Source of the DNA: an uncultured Flavobacteriales bacterium
GTDB taxonomy: Bacteria; Bacteroidota; Bacteroidia; Flavobacteriales_E; Vicingaceae
NCBI GenBank assembly: GCA_937925525.1
Contig: CALALS010000080.1
Coordinates: 1-5,492 of the forward strand
Direction of reading: 5' to 3'
DNA: 5,492 nucleotides
In this document: piece by piece, positions 1-5,492 of the stretch
Layout: the number at the start of each line of letters is the position of its first letter
Position numbering within the stretch: the first letter of the stretch is position 1
Translations under genes and position numbers: made by a program
Notes under the pieces: model-generated
Told to the model about the DNA's origin: nothing
The model's database searches: none
What the model saw: only the letters and a program-made list of their open reading frames with translations

Positions 1-74
1 ATGTAGAAGGTGTGGGTGAAAAAACACTCAAACTATTCACCGTACTTAGACCTACTGATGTTAGTAATTTTTAA
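1..74 (+). CDS. 3' end of an unidentified upstream gene (partial)
   Basis: The frame starting at base 3 is open from the window edge to a TAA at 72-74. It encodes 23 residues ending in LRPTDVSNF; the other two plus frames hit stops within the first 20 bases. The tail does not resemble a T9SS type A sorting domain, which usually ends in a short basic stretch. The gene lies on the same strand as the PorV-like gene with 19 bases between, so co-transcription is likely. In Bacteroidota, porV genes often follow porU (the T9SS sortase), which makes a PorU-like protein a reasonable guess, but the fragment is too short to show it. Confidence 0.5.
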   Translation, partial: VEGVGEKTLKLFTVLRPTDVSNF

Positions 75-93
75 TTGAAAAGAAAAGTAAACC

Positions 94-1164
94 ATGAAAG
101 GTATGAAAAATATAATCGTTGCACTTTTAAGCTTAGTTACAGTAACTTCATTTGCAGGTAATAAAGACCGTTCCGGTGAAGCTGGCGCCTCTGAGCTATT
201 GATTAATCCTTGGGCTAGATCTTCGGGTTTAGCAGGGTCAAACTCAGCCTATGTTATAGGTCTTGAAGCAATAAATACAAATGTTGCCGGACTAGCTTTT
301 ACCCCAAAAACTGAATTGCTTTTTGCTCATACTAGATATTTATCCGGTACAGGCATTGGAATTAATAGTTTCGGGTTTTCTCAAAAGTTAGGTGAAAGTA
401 ATGTAATTGGTGTTTCTGTTATGAGTATGAACTTTGGAGAAATTGAAAGAACTACTACTAACTTGCCTGAAGGGGGTATAGGAACTTTTAAAATAAGTTA
501 CTCTAATATAGGTATCTCTTATGCCAAAGAATTTTCAAACAGTATTTATGGTGGTGCTACCGTAAAAGTTGTTTCTGAAGGAATATCAAATGCCAGAAGT
601 TCAGGTGTGGCATTAGATGCAGGAATTAGATATGTTACCGGAGAGTATGATCAAATTAAGTTTGGTATTGCTTTGAGAAATGTTGGGCCACCAATGAAGT
701 TTTCTGGTGATGGTTTAACCGTAAAAAATGAGACTGCAAATGGTCAAATTTTATCACAAAGTCAAAAATCAGCGCAATTTGAAATGCCATCGTTATTGAA
801 TATTGGTGGGTCATATGATTTTTACTTTAATTCTACAGTAGATTCAGCCACTTATGAAATTAAGTCTGACCACAAATTAACAGTGGGAATGAACTTTACG
901 TCAAACTCTTTTACAAAAGACCAAATAAGAGTTGGAGCAGAATACGCTTTCATGTCGAAATTTATGATAAGAGGTGGTTATATGTACGAGCAAGGCATTT
1001 TTAATGCTGAAGAAAGAACTCAAGCTCATACCGGGCCTACTGCAGGTTTTTCAATTGAATTACCGCTAAACAAAGCCGGAAGTAGCTTTAGCTTAGATTA
1101 TGGATATCAGTTTTCTAACCCTTGGAGTGGCTCTCATACTATCGGAGCTAGAATCAATTTGTAG
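94..1164 (+). CDS. PorV/PorQ-family outer-membrane beta-barrel protein (T9SS-associated)
   Basis: The 356-residue product is predicted to be an outer-membrane beta-barrel of the PorV/PorQ (UPF0164, FadL-like) family. PorV itself carries T9SS cargo to the attachment complex on the cell surface. A signal peptide is clear: basic start (K2, K5), hydrophobic residues 7-18, and a likely cleavage after Ser-Phe-Ala at 19-21. The mature N-terminus has the family signature near residues 35-53 (ELLINPWARSSGLAGSNSA). The remainder alternates short Gly/Ser/aromatic-rich strands, and the C-terminal strand ends in ARINL, as expected for a barrel. ATG at 103 is an alternative start that would shorten the signal peptide by three residues. 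Family assignment is firm, but whether this is the true PorV or a paralogue cannot be decided here, so no symbol is given. Confidence 0.85.
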   Translation: MKGMKNIIVALLSLVTVTSFAGNKDRSGEAGASELLINPWARSSGLAGSNSAYVIGLEAINTNVAGLAFTPKTELLFAHTRYLSGTGIGINSFGFSQKLGESNVIGVSVMSMNFGEIERTTTNLPEGGIGTFKISYSNIGISYAKEFSNSIYGGATVKVVSEGISNARSSGVALDAGIRYVTGEYDQIKFGIALRNVGPPMKFSGDGLTVKNETANGQILSQSQKSAQFEMPSLLNIGGSYDFYFNSTVDSATYEIKSDHKLTVGMNFTSNSFTKDQIRVGAEYAFMSKFMIRGGYMYEQGIFNAEERTQAHTGPTAGFSIELPLNKAGSSFSLDYGYQFSNPWSGSHTIGARINL

Positions 1165-1189
1165 AGAATACTAAAATTTCTTAAATTTA
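1158..1189 (+). promoter_or_regulatory. Possible Bacteroidota-type promoter for greA
   Basis: TTTG at 1158-1161 and TAAATTTA at 1182-1189 are separated by 20 bases. The known Bacteroidota promoter pattern is TTTG or TTG, 17-23 bases, then TAnnTTTG, so this is an exact -33 box and a 7 of 8 match for the -7 box. The -33 box overlaps the stop of the PorV-like gene. Transcription would start at about 1195, at the base of the downstream hairpin. In such AT-rich DNA a match of this quality can easily arise by chance. Confidence 0.25.
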
Positions 1190-1194
1190 CATTC

Positions 1195-1228
1195 AAAGAG
1201 AGTCCTGTAAAGGATTCTCTTTCGTTTT
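1195..1228 (+). terminator. Hairpin, likely intrinsic terminator of the PorV-like gene
   Basis: AAAGAGAGTCC at 1195-1205 pairs with GGATTCTCTTT at 1212-1222 around a six-base loop (TGTAAA). This is an uninterrupted 11-bp stem with one G-U pair. The descending arm ends in TTT and is followed by CG then TTTT (1225-1228), a fair U-tract. It begins 30 bases after the PorV-like stop and ends 25 bases before the greA ATG. The opposite strand lacks a U-rich run after the stem, so it would act mainly on plus-strand transcripts. Confidence 0.75.
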
Positions 1229-1253
1229 ATATCACTTGACTAAAAATAAAATT

Positions 1254-1727
1254 ATGGCAGAAACACAATATTTTACTGCTGAAGGTTTAAAAAAACTGAA
1301 AGAAGAGTTAGACCAACTCAGAAAAGTTGAACGTCCTAAAATATCTCAACAAATTGCTGAAGCTAGAGATAAAGGAGATTTATCTGAAAATGCAGAATAT
1401 GATGCTGCTAAAGAGGCTCAGGGTTTGCTTGAAATGAAAATTGCGCAGCTAGAACAACTATTAGGTAATGCAAGACTGATAGACGAAAGCCAACTTGACA
1501 CTTCTAAAGCACTAATTTTATCAAAAGTGAAAATTAAAAATATAGCCAACAAAGCTACTATGGAATATACGTTGGTATCTGAAAAAGAGGCGGATTTAAA
1601 AAGTAAAAAAATATCTGTTGAATCACCTATTGGAAAAGGTTTGTTAGGAAAATCAGTTGGTGATATAGTTGAAATTCAGGTTCCAAGTGGCAAAATGAAA
1701 TTTGAAATTATAGAGATTACACGATAA
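1254..1727 (+). CDS. greA: Transcription elongation factor GreA
   Basis: GreA enters the RNA polymerase secondary channel and stimulates cleavage of the 3' end of backtracked RNA. The 157-residue product is of normal family length. The N-terminal coiled coil (about 8-75) carries the tip motif ARDKGDLSENAEYDAA at 37-52; D42 and E45 correspond to the acidic pair that coordinates the catalytic Mg2+. The C-terminal FKBP-like domain (about 80-157) has the typical SPIGKGLLGK at 124-133. The open frame extends upstream to a TTG at 1236, but the ATG at 1254 gives the expected MAETQYFTAEGLKKL N-terminus and is preferred; the six extra residues are probably not translated. No Shine-Dalgarno is visible, only an A-rich leader. 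The stop overlaps the HIT gene start (TAATG). Confidence 0.97.
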   Translation: MAETQYFTAEGLKKLKEELDQLRKVERPKISQQIAEARDKGDLSENAEYDAAKEAQGLLEMKIAQLEQLLGNARLIDESQLDTSKALILSKVKIKNIANKATMEYTLVSEKEADLKSKKISVESPIGKGLLGKSVGDIVEIQVPSGKMKFEIIEITR

Positions 1728-2116
1728 TGGACAGTATTTTCACAAAAATTATAAACGGAGAATTACCTTGTTATAAAGTTGATGAAAATGAAAAGTTTAT
1801 TGCTTTTTTAGATATTAACCCTCTTGCAAAAGGCCACACTTTAGTTGTTCCAAAACAACAAATTGATAAAATATGGGACGTAACAGAACCACTTTATACA
1901 GAAATGTGGCATTATGCCAAGGTTGTGGCAAATAAAATAGAAAAAGCTATTTCATGTAACAGAGTCGGTATTTTAGTTGAGGGGCTTGAAGTTCCTCATG
2001 CTCACATCCATTTAATACCTCTACAAGATAACGGATTTAATTTTGTGAAAAATAAACTAAGCTTATCTAAAGAAGAATTCGAAAATACAGCTCAACAAAT
2101 TCGTTCAGCTATTTAA
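1727..2116 (+). CDS. HIT-family (histidine triad) nucleotide-binding hydrolase
   Basis: This 129-residue protein has the size and layout of a bacterial HIT/Hint protein. Family members bind purine nucleotides and hydrolyse nucleotide conjugates such as AMP-amides or dinucleoside polyphosphates. The N-terminus (SIFTKIINGELPCYKV, 3-18) and LDINPLAKGHTLVVPK (28-43) are typical. The catalytic triad motif H-x-H-x-H-x-x is intact at 91-97 (HAHIHLI), with H95 in the position of the usual nucleophile. The substrate cannot be read from sequence. The ATG shares its A with the greA TAA, so translational coupling is likely. This greA-HIT order is, to my knowledge, common in Bacteroidota. The 3' end overlaps the end of ruvC on the other strand by 8 bases. 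Confidence 0.95.
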   Translation: MDSIFTKIINGELPCYKVDENEKFIAFLDINPLAKGHTLVVPKQQIDKIWDVTEPLYTEMWHYAKVVANKIEKAISCNRVGILVEGLEVPHAHIHLIPLQDNGFNFVKNKLSLSKEEFENTAQQIRSAI

Positions 2117-2663
2117 GTTTTTTAGGGTTTTCTTTAACAAAAGCAGCCCATCCGGTATATTTTTTTTCAGATATAATTGAATTAGACTGAAAATGATGGC
2201 AAACTGCTGCTGCCAAGCCGTCTGTTGCATCAAAGTACTTAGGAACAACCTTTACATTACATATTTTTAAAATCATAGCAGACACCTGCTCTTTAGAGGC
2301 AGCGCCTTTACCTGTTATTGATTGCTTAATTTTTTTAGGAGCGTATTCAAAAATTGGCATATCTCGTGAAAGAGCAGCAGCAATAGCAACACCTTGCGCC
2401 TTACCAAGCTTAAGCATTGACTGAACATTTTTACCAAAAAAAGGAGCTTCAATCGCTAATTCATCAGGCTTGTATTGGTCAATCAAACCAATCACCTTTT
2501 CAAATATTTTTTTAAGCTTCAAAGGATGACTATCATACTTGTCTAGCTTAACCACACCTGTCGAAATTAATTTTATTGAGTTACCTTTAACCTCTATAAT
2601 TCCATAACCCATCACATTTGTGCCAGGATCAATACCTAATATTATTTTTTCGTTTGATTTCAA
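2109..2663 (-). CDS. ruvC: Crossover junction endodeoxyribonuclease RuvC
   Basis: RuvC resolves Holliday junctions as a dimer, acting with the RuvAB branch-migration motor. The 184-residue product has all four acidic active-site residues: D12 in GIDPG, E72 in IEAPFFGKN, and D145 and D148 in FDATDGLAAA. These match D7, E66, D138 and D141 of the E. coli enzyme. The basic segment KKIKQSITGKGAASKEQV (110-127) is the usual conserved block. The start is a TTG at 2663-2661. No in-frame ATG exists upstream, a stop lies four codons above (2675-2673), and the first internal Met (M18) falls after the catalytic GIDPG, so TTG, or less likely ATT at 2669-2667, must be used. ruvA and ruvB are not nearby. 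Confidence 0.96.
   Translation of the reverse strand: MKSNEKIILGIDPGTNVMGYGIIEVKGNSIKLISTGVVKLDKYDSHPLKLKKIFEKVIGLIDQYKPDELAIEAPFFGKNVQSMLKLGKAQGVAIAAALSRDMPIFEYAPKKIKQSITGKGAASKEQVSAMILKICNVKVVPKYFDATDGLAAAVCHHFQSNSIISEKKYTGWAAFVKENPKKLK
2617..2650 (+). promoter_or_regulatory. Possible promoter for the flippase-glycosyltransferase-permease operon
   Basis: TTTG at 2617-2620 and TATTTTTT at 2643-2650, separated by 22 bases, fit the Bacteroidota TTTG / TAnnTTTG pattern, with one mismatch in the -7 box. The site lies inside the first codons of ruvC, as any promoter close to this operon must. Transcription would start near 2657, giving a leader of roughly ten bases. T-rich DNA makes this a weak call. 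Confidence 0.25.
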
Positions 2664-2667
2664 TTGA

Positions 2668-3621
2668 ATGAATTACACAAAACTATATAAATATATTGAG
2701 CGATTGCTAAAATTAGGCATTTCGATTACAGCCTTTTATTTTATATACCATCAATTTTACAATAATAGTTCGGTTATCAACTTGAGCACAATGCCTGAAT
2801 ACTCTTACAAGAATTTATTTCTGATTTTGTTTTGTTTAGTCCTTATGGCTGTAAATTGGGGAATAGAGGCTTTTAAATGGAAAATACTACTTCAGCCAAC
2901 TACTAACATCAGTTTCAGAAAAAGTATAATAGCAACCTTTTCGGGTGTTGCTACTAGCTTATTTATGCCATTTAGAAGTGGTGAGTTTTTTGGGAAAATA
3001 CTTTTTCTTACCCCAAAATACAGATGGGAAGGCTCGGCTGCTTCTCTCTTCTCTTCATTAAATCAACTTCTCACGACAGTTTTTATAGGAAGTTTAGGGT
3101 TAATTTACCTTTTTTTAAATAAAGTTTACATATATATTCTGTCAGACAAATTATTAATTTTTCTAGCCTCTATAGGAATATCCCTATTCACTATTTATCT
3201 ATTTTTTCAAAAAAGTGTTTTTAAAAAGTTAGAAAATATTAGCTTCATTAATAAAAGAATAAGTAAGGATTTATTTACAAGTTTCTCCCATAAAACCTAT
3301 CAAATTCTTATCTTAAGCTTAATACGATATTTAGTGTTTACTATTCAATATTTGTTACTTTTTAGCCTATTCATTAGTGAATTTAATTGGCTAGATACCA
3401 TGATGTTAATAACGGTGCTATTTTATTTATCTAGTGCTATACCAAGCTTTGGATGGGCAGAAATAGCAGTAAAAGGGAGCCTGGCATTAATACTTTTTGA
3501 ATTCTTAAATAATGATTCGGGAGTTTTATTAATAGCTGTATTTATTTGGATAATAAACATCGGTATTCCTGCATTAATAGGTGCTTCTGCGCTATTAAAA
3601 AACTCATTTAATGGTAATTAG
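2668..3621 (+). CDS. Flippase-like / lysylphosphatidylglycerol synthase TM-domain membrane protein
   Basis: The 317-residue protein is strongly hydrophobic, with about eight or nine predicted membrane segments (near 15-30, 48-65, 86-102, 128-150, 161-180, 209-235, 243-262, 272-280 and 286-308). It belongs to the YbhN/AglD/LPG-synthase TM-domain superfamily. The marks are PFRSGEFFGK at 101-110, comparable to the family's PxRxGE loop, a following Q/T-rich helix (QLLTTVFIG, 133-141), and IPSFGWAEIAVKG at 258-270, comparable to the PxxxGxxE region. Relatives are proposed to move or modify lipids, but function is unproven for most. There is no soluble transferase domain, so it is not a full MprF. 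The ATG at 2668 is the only possible start, because TGA immediately precedes it, and it retains the first helix. The end overlaps the glycosyltransferase gene by 11 bases. Confidence 0.85.
   Translation: MNYTKLYKYIERLLKLGISITAFYFIYHQFYNNSSVINLSTMPEYSYKNLFLILFCLVLMAVNWGIEAFKWKILLQPTTNISFRKSIIATFSGVATSLFMPFRSGEFFGKILFLTPKYRWEGSAASLFSSLNQLLTTVFIGSLGLIYLFLNKVYIYILSDKLLIFLASIGISLFTIYLFFQKSVFKKLENISFINKRISKDLFTSFSHKTYQILILSLIRYLVFTIQYLLLFSLFISEFNWLDTMMLITVLFYLSSAIPSFGWAEIAVKGSLALILFEFLNNDSGVLLIAVFIWIINIGIPALIGASALLKNSFNGN
2678..2685 (-). promoter_or_regulatory. Possible -7 box for ruvC
   Basis: The minus strand reads TAGTTTTG here, an exact match to the Bacteroidota TAnnTTTG -7 element, 14 bases upstream of the ruvC TTG start. 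Transcription would begin near 2671, with a leader of under ten bases. A -33 TTTG at the right spacing is not clear; the nearest candidate is TTTTAG about 21 bases upstream. The box lies inside codons 4-6 of the divergent flippase-like gene. Confidence 0.35.
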
Positions 3622-4717
3622 TTCTATTATATTCACAATAGTATTGCTTTATCTGATAGAGGTTTTTACTGTCATTAAGCTATGGAAAAATACCAAAACA
3701 GATGTTCTTGAAACTGGTGTATCCTCAAAAAAAACTATTTCAGTTATCATTCCGTTTAGAAATGAACGAAACAACCTTCCATATTTACTAGAATCCCTTG
3801 AAAATCAATCTGAAAAAGATAATGTCGAATTCATTTTTATTGACGACCATTCGATTGACAATGGAAAAGAGCTAATTAAAGCTTCTAGCTTAAACTGTAA
3901 ATTAATCGAGCTATCAGATAACGAAAAAGGGAAAAAAACGGCTATTAAAAAAGGCGTTGAATATAGTTCTTCTGATGTGATAATTACCACAGATGCCGAC
4001 TGTACTCACCCGACAAATTGGATTAAAACAATTAAAAGCTATTTTGAAGTTCATCAACCCGATTTACTCATAATGCCTGTCTCCTACTCAAACCATCCTA
4101 ATTCTGTAATTTCATTTTTGGCATATTTCGAATTTATAGCACTACAGTTATTTGGCGCTGCTAAAGCCATAAAAAACAGACCTATTTTAGCTAACGGAGC
4201 TAATCTCGCATTTAAAAAAAGTGTTTATTTTTTCCATAAAACATTACCTGAAATTGCCTCAGGTGATGATGTTTTTCTACTTCACTATTTAAAAAAAGAA
4301 AAAGCAACTATCAACTACCTAAAATCAAAAGAAGTACTGGTAAAATCAAGATTTCCGGCAACAATTTCATCCATATTAAACCAACGGATAAGATGGGCAA
4401 AAAAATCAGCTTCTGTGAGCGATATTAGTTTTACTTATTTGGGAATAGTTATTTTTTTTATGAATCTGTCCTTATTAGCACTATTCATATTTACCATATT
4501 GAATATGAGTGTTTTTTGGCTTTTTTTAGTCTTGTTTATTTCAAAACTTATAGCTGATTACAGGCTGTTAATCGCTTCAAAAGACCTATTTAGCACTACT
4601 GTACCTTTTGGAATTTTTACCCTTTGTCAATTGATTTACCCAATATATTTTATCTTTATTGCCCTAAATTTGATTTTTAGAAGAAGTCCGTACTGGAAAG
4701 ACCGAAAAGTAAATTGA
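3611..4717 (+). CDS. Membrane-anchored family 2 glycosyltransferase
   Basis: The 368-residue protein is a GT-A fold, GT2-type enzyme expected to transfer a sugar from a nucleotide sugar at the inner face of the cytoplasmic membrane. An N-terminal helix (2-22) is followed by the catalytic domain (about 42-265): VIIPFRNE (45-52), FIDDHS (76-81), the metal-binding DxD as TTDADC (126-131), NGANLAF (195-201), the likely catalytic acidic site SGDDVFLL (217-224), and QRIRW (258-262), which matches the Q-x-x-R-W motif of processive and related GT2 enzymes. Two or three C-terminal membrane segments follow (about 277-297, 301-315, 333-356). The acceptor is unknown; adjacency to a flippase-like gene suggests a lipid or envelope glycan, which is inference. 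The start overlaps the upstream gene by 11 bases and the end overlaps the permease start by 4. Confidence 0.92.
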   Translation: MVISSIIFTIVLLYLIEVFTVIKLWKNTKTDVLETGVSSKKTISVIIPFRNERNNLPYLLESLENQSEKDNVEFIFIDDHSIDNGKELIKASSLNCKLIELSDNEKGKKTAIKKGVEYSSSDVIITTDADCTHPTNWIKTIKSYFEVHQPDLLIMPVSYSNHPNSVISFLAYFEFIALQLFGAAKAIKNRPILANGANLAFKKSVYFFHKTLPEIASGDDVFLLHYLKKEKATINYLKSKEVLVKSRFPATISSILNQRIRWAKKSASVSDISFTYLGIVIFFMNLSLLALFIFTILNMSVFWLFLVLFISKLIADYRLLIASKDLFSTTVPFGIFTLCQLIYPIYFIFIALNLIFRRSPYWKDRKVN

Positions 4718-5492
4718 GCGCAAAAAAACAAAAGTCATATTCGCTATACTTAAACGCCTGGAGAAGATTAAAGAAAAATAAACTCTCTATGGCAGGTTTA
4801 TGGTGCATCATTATTGTTGCACTTGTTGCCGTTGCAGGTCCTTTAATTCGACCTGATTCTACTCCAAAAGCAAATCAGCAAGTACTTGAAATAAAAATTA
4901 AACCTGCCGGTTTTTCGGTACAAATGCTTAAGGTTAGAAAAAACGATGATAAACCTCAAAAAAGCTTTTTTACTAGATTTTTTAAAGGAACTGAAAACCA
5001 GTATAAGTTAATGCCCATTTATGACTATGGATTTGTGGGTAGCGACATTATTGTAGAAAAATATACAGGCGATAAAGTAAACAACGGTGAGAAAATAAAA
5101 ATTAACATTGCAGATGTCGTTTACCCTATTGACTATACCGAAAGTTATGAGGAAGCTACTGACAACGGTATGATTTCATTTACTACTTTCTCCGGTGAAA
5201 AGGTTACCAAGTCAATTACTGAATTACAAAAAATGATTGTAGATGACAATATCTATACTCAAAAATATTACTTAGGAACCGACCAATACGGAAGAGATAT
5301 TTTAAGCCGATTGATGGCAGGTGCTTGGATTTCTTTGCTTGTAGGTTTTATTGCTGTATTTATTTCATTGGTAATAGGTATTACCATGGGTGCTATTGCA
5401 GGTTATTTTAAAGGTTGGATTGATGATTTAATCATGTGGATTATTAATGTAGTATGGTCTATTCCTACGTTATTATTGGTAATTGCCATTAC
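4714..5492 (+). CDS. OppC/DppC-type ABC transporter permease (3' truncated)
   Basis: The frame runs off the window after 259 complete codons. It encodes the inner-membrane permease of a peptide/nickel-type (OppC/DppC) importer. Evidence includes the N-terminal AWRRLKKNKLSMAGL (15-29) ahead of TM1 (about 26-45), the family signature LGTDQYGRDILSRLMAGA (187-204), TM2 (about 206-225), and the GAIAGYFKGWIDDLIMWIIN and WSIPTLLLVIAI blocks near the end. The most likely start is a TTG at 4714 overlapping the glycosyltransferase TGA (TTGA). The first in-frame ATG (4789) would remove the basic N-terminus, and the frame is closed by TAG at 4678-4680. Between TM1 and LGTD lie about 140 residues, against about 30 in E. 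coli DppC, so the extracytoplasmic loop has a large extra domain. Substrate is unknown; no binding protein or ATPase gene is in view. Confidence 0.9.
   Translation, partial: MSAKKQKSYSLYLNAWRRLKKNKLSMAGLWCIIIVALVAVAGPLIRPDSTPKANQQVLEIKIKPAGFSVQMLKVRKNDDKPQKSFFTRFFKGTENQYKLMPIYDYGFVGSDIIVEKYTGDKVNNGEKIKINIADVVYPIDYTESYEEATDNGMISFTTFSGEKVTKSITELQKMIVDDNIYTQKYYLGTDQYGRDILSRLMAGAWISLLVGFIAVFISLVIGITMGAIAGYFKGWIDDLIMWIINVVWSIPTLLLVIAI

Noticed and set aside
1236..1253. TTG-initiated N-terminal extension of GreA by six residues
   Set aside because: The ATG at 1254 gives the normal family N-terminus and length. The extension is lysine-rich, has no family counterpart, and begins just after the hairpin U-tract.
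2158..2167. Run of eight T near the ruvC 3' end (A8 in the coding strand) as a phase-variation tract
   Set aside because: It encodes ordinary Glu-Lys-Lys codons at 166-168, close to the C-terminus. Runs of seven or eight A/T are common across this AT-rich window, including in the glycosyltransferase and permease genes.
2117..2170. Possible terminator for the greA-HIT operon
   Set aside because: Only a 4-bp stem (CTTT-AACA-AAAG) can be drawn near 2132-2143, and it lies inside ruvC coding sequence without a following U-tract.
2641..2656. TTCGTTTG as the -7 box of the flippase operon, paired with TTTG at 2617-2620
   Set aside because: The spacing of 28 bases exceeds the 17-23 seen in Bacteroidota promoters, and the second base of the box mismatches. 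TATTTTTT at 2643-2650 fits better.
3805..3990. A 61-codon open frame on the minus strand
   Set aside because: It lies wholly inside the glycosyltransferase catalytic domain, opposite the conserved DDHS and DxD region, and its product has no recognisable motif. It is a shadow frame.
1..5492. Mobile elements, CRISPR repeats, tRNA or rRNA genes, toxin-antitoxin pairs
   Set aside because: No direct-repeat array, terminal inverted repeats, transposase or integrase motifs, or tRNA-like folds were seen, and coding sequence fills nearly the whole window.

Overview
The window reads as chromosome from a member of the Bacteroidota, probably the Flavobacteriales. It is AT-rich and gene-dense, no start codon has an obvious Shine-Dalgarno sequence, and it carries a PorV/PorQ-type outer-membrane protein, a family tied to the type IX secretion system (T9SS) of this phylum. 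The greA and ruvC products also look like the Bacteroidota versions. Assignment below phylum is inference.

Layout. (1) Bases 1-74 hold the last 23 codons of an unidentified upstream gene. It is followed after 19 bases by a complete PorV/PorQ-family gene (94-1164) and a hairpin that looks like an intrinsic terminator (1195-1228). (2) greA (1254-1727) and a HIT-family hydrolase gene (1727-2116) overlap at TAATG and form a two-gene operon. (3) ruvC (2109-2663, minus strand) converges on the HIT gene with an 8-base overlap of the 3' ends. (4) Divergent from ruvC, with only four bases between the start codons, is a tightly overlapped set of three plus-strand genes: a flippase-like multi-spanning membrane protein (2668-3621), a membrane-anchored family 2 glycosyltransferase (3611-4717), and an OppC/DppC-type ABC permease (4714 to the window end, truncated).

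How the genes work together. greA (rescue of backtracked RNA polymerase), the HIT hydrolase and ruvC (Holliday junction resolution) are housekeeping genes. The last three genes are probably co-transcribed. The first two plausibly act together on a lipid-linked or glycosylated envelope component, and the permease may be an independent transport gene. No mobile element, CRISPR array, tRNA, rRNA or sign of recent transfer was seen. The only gene-free stretches are 75-93, 1165-1253 and 2664-2667. I did not find a convincing new biological system. The points most worth a second look are the back-to-back ruvC/flippase start region, the large extracytoplasmic insertion in the permease, and the hairpin between the PorV-like gene and greA.
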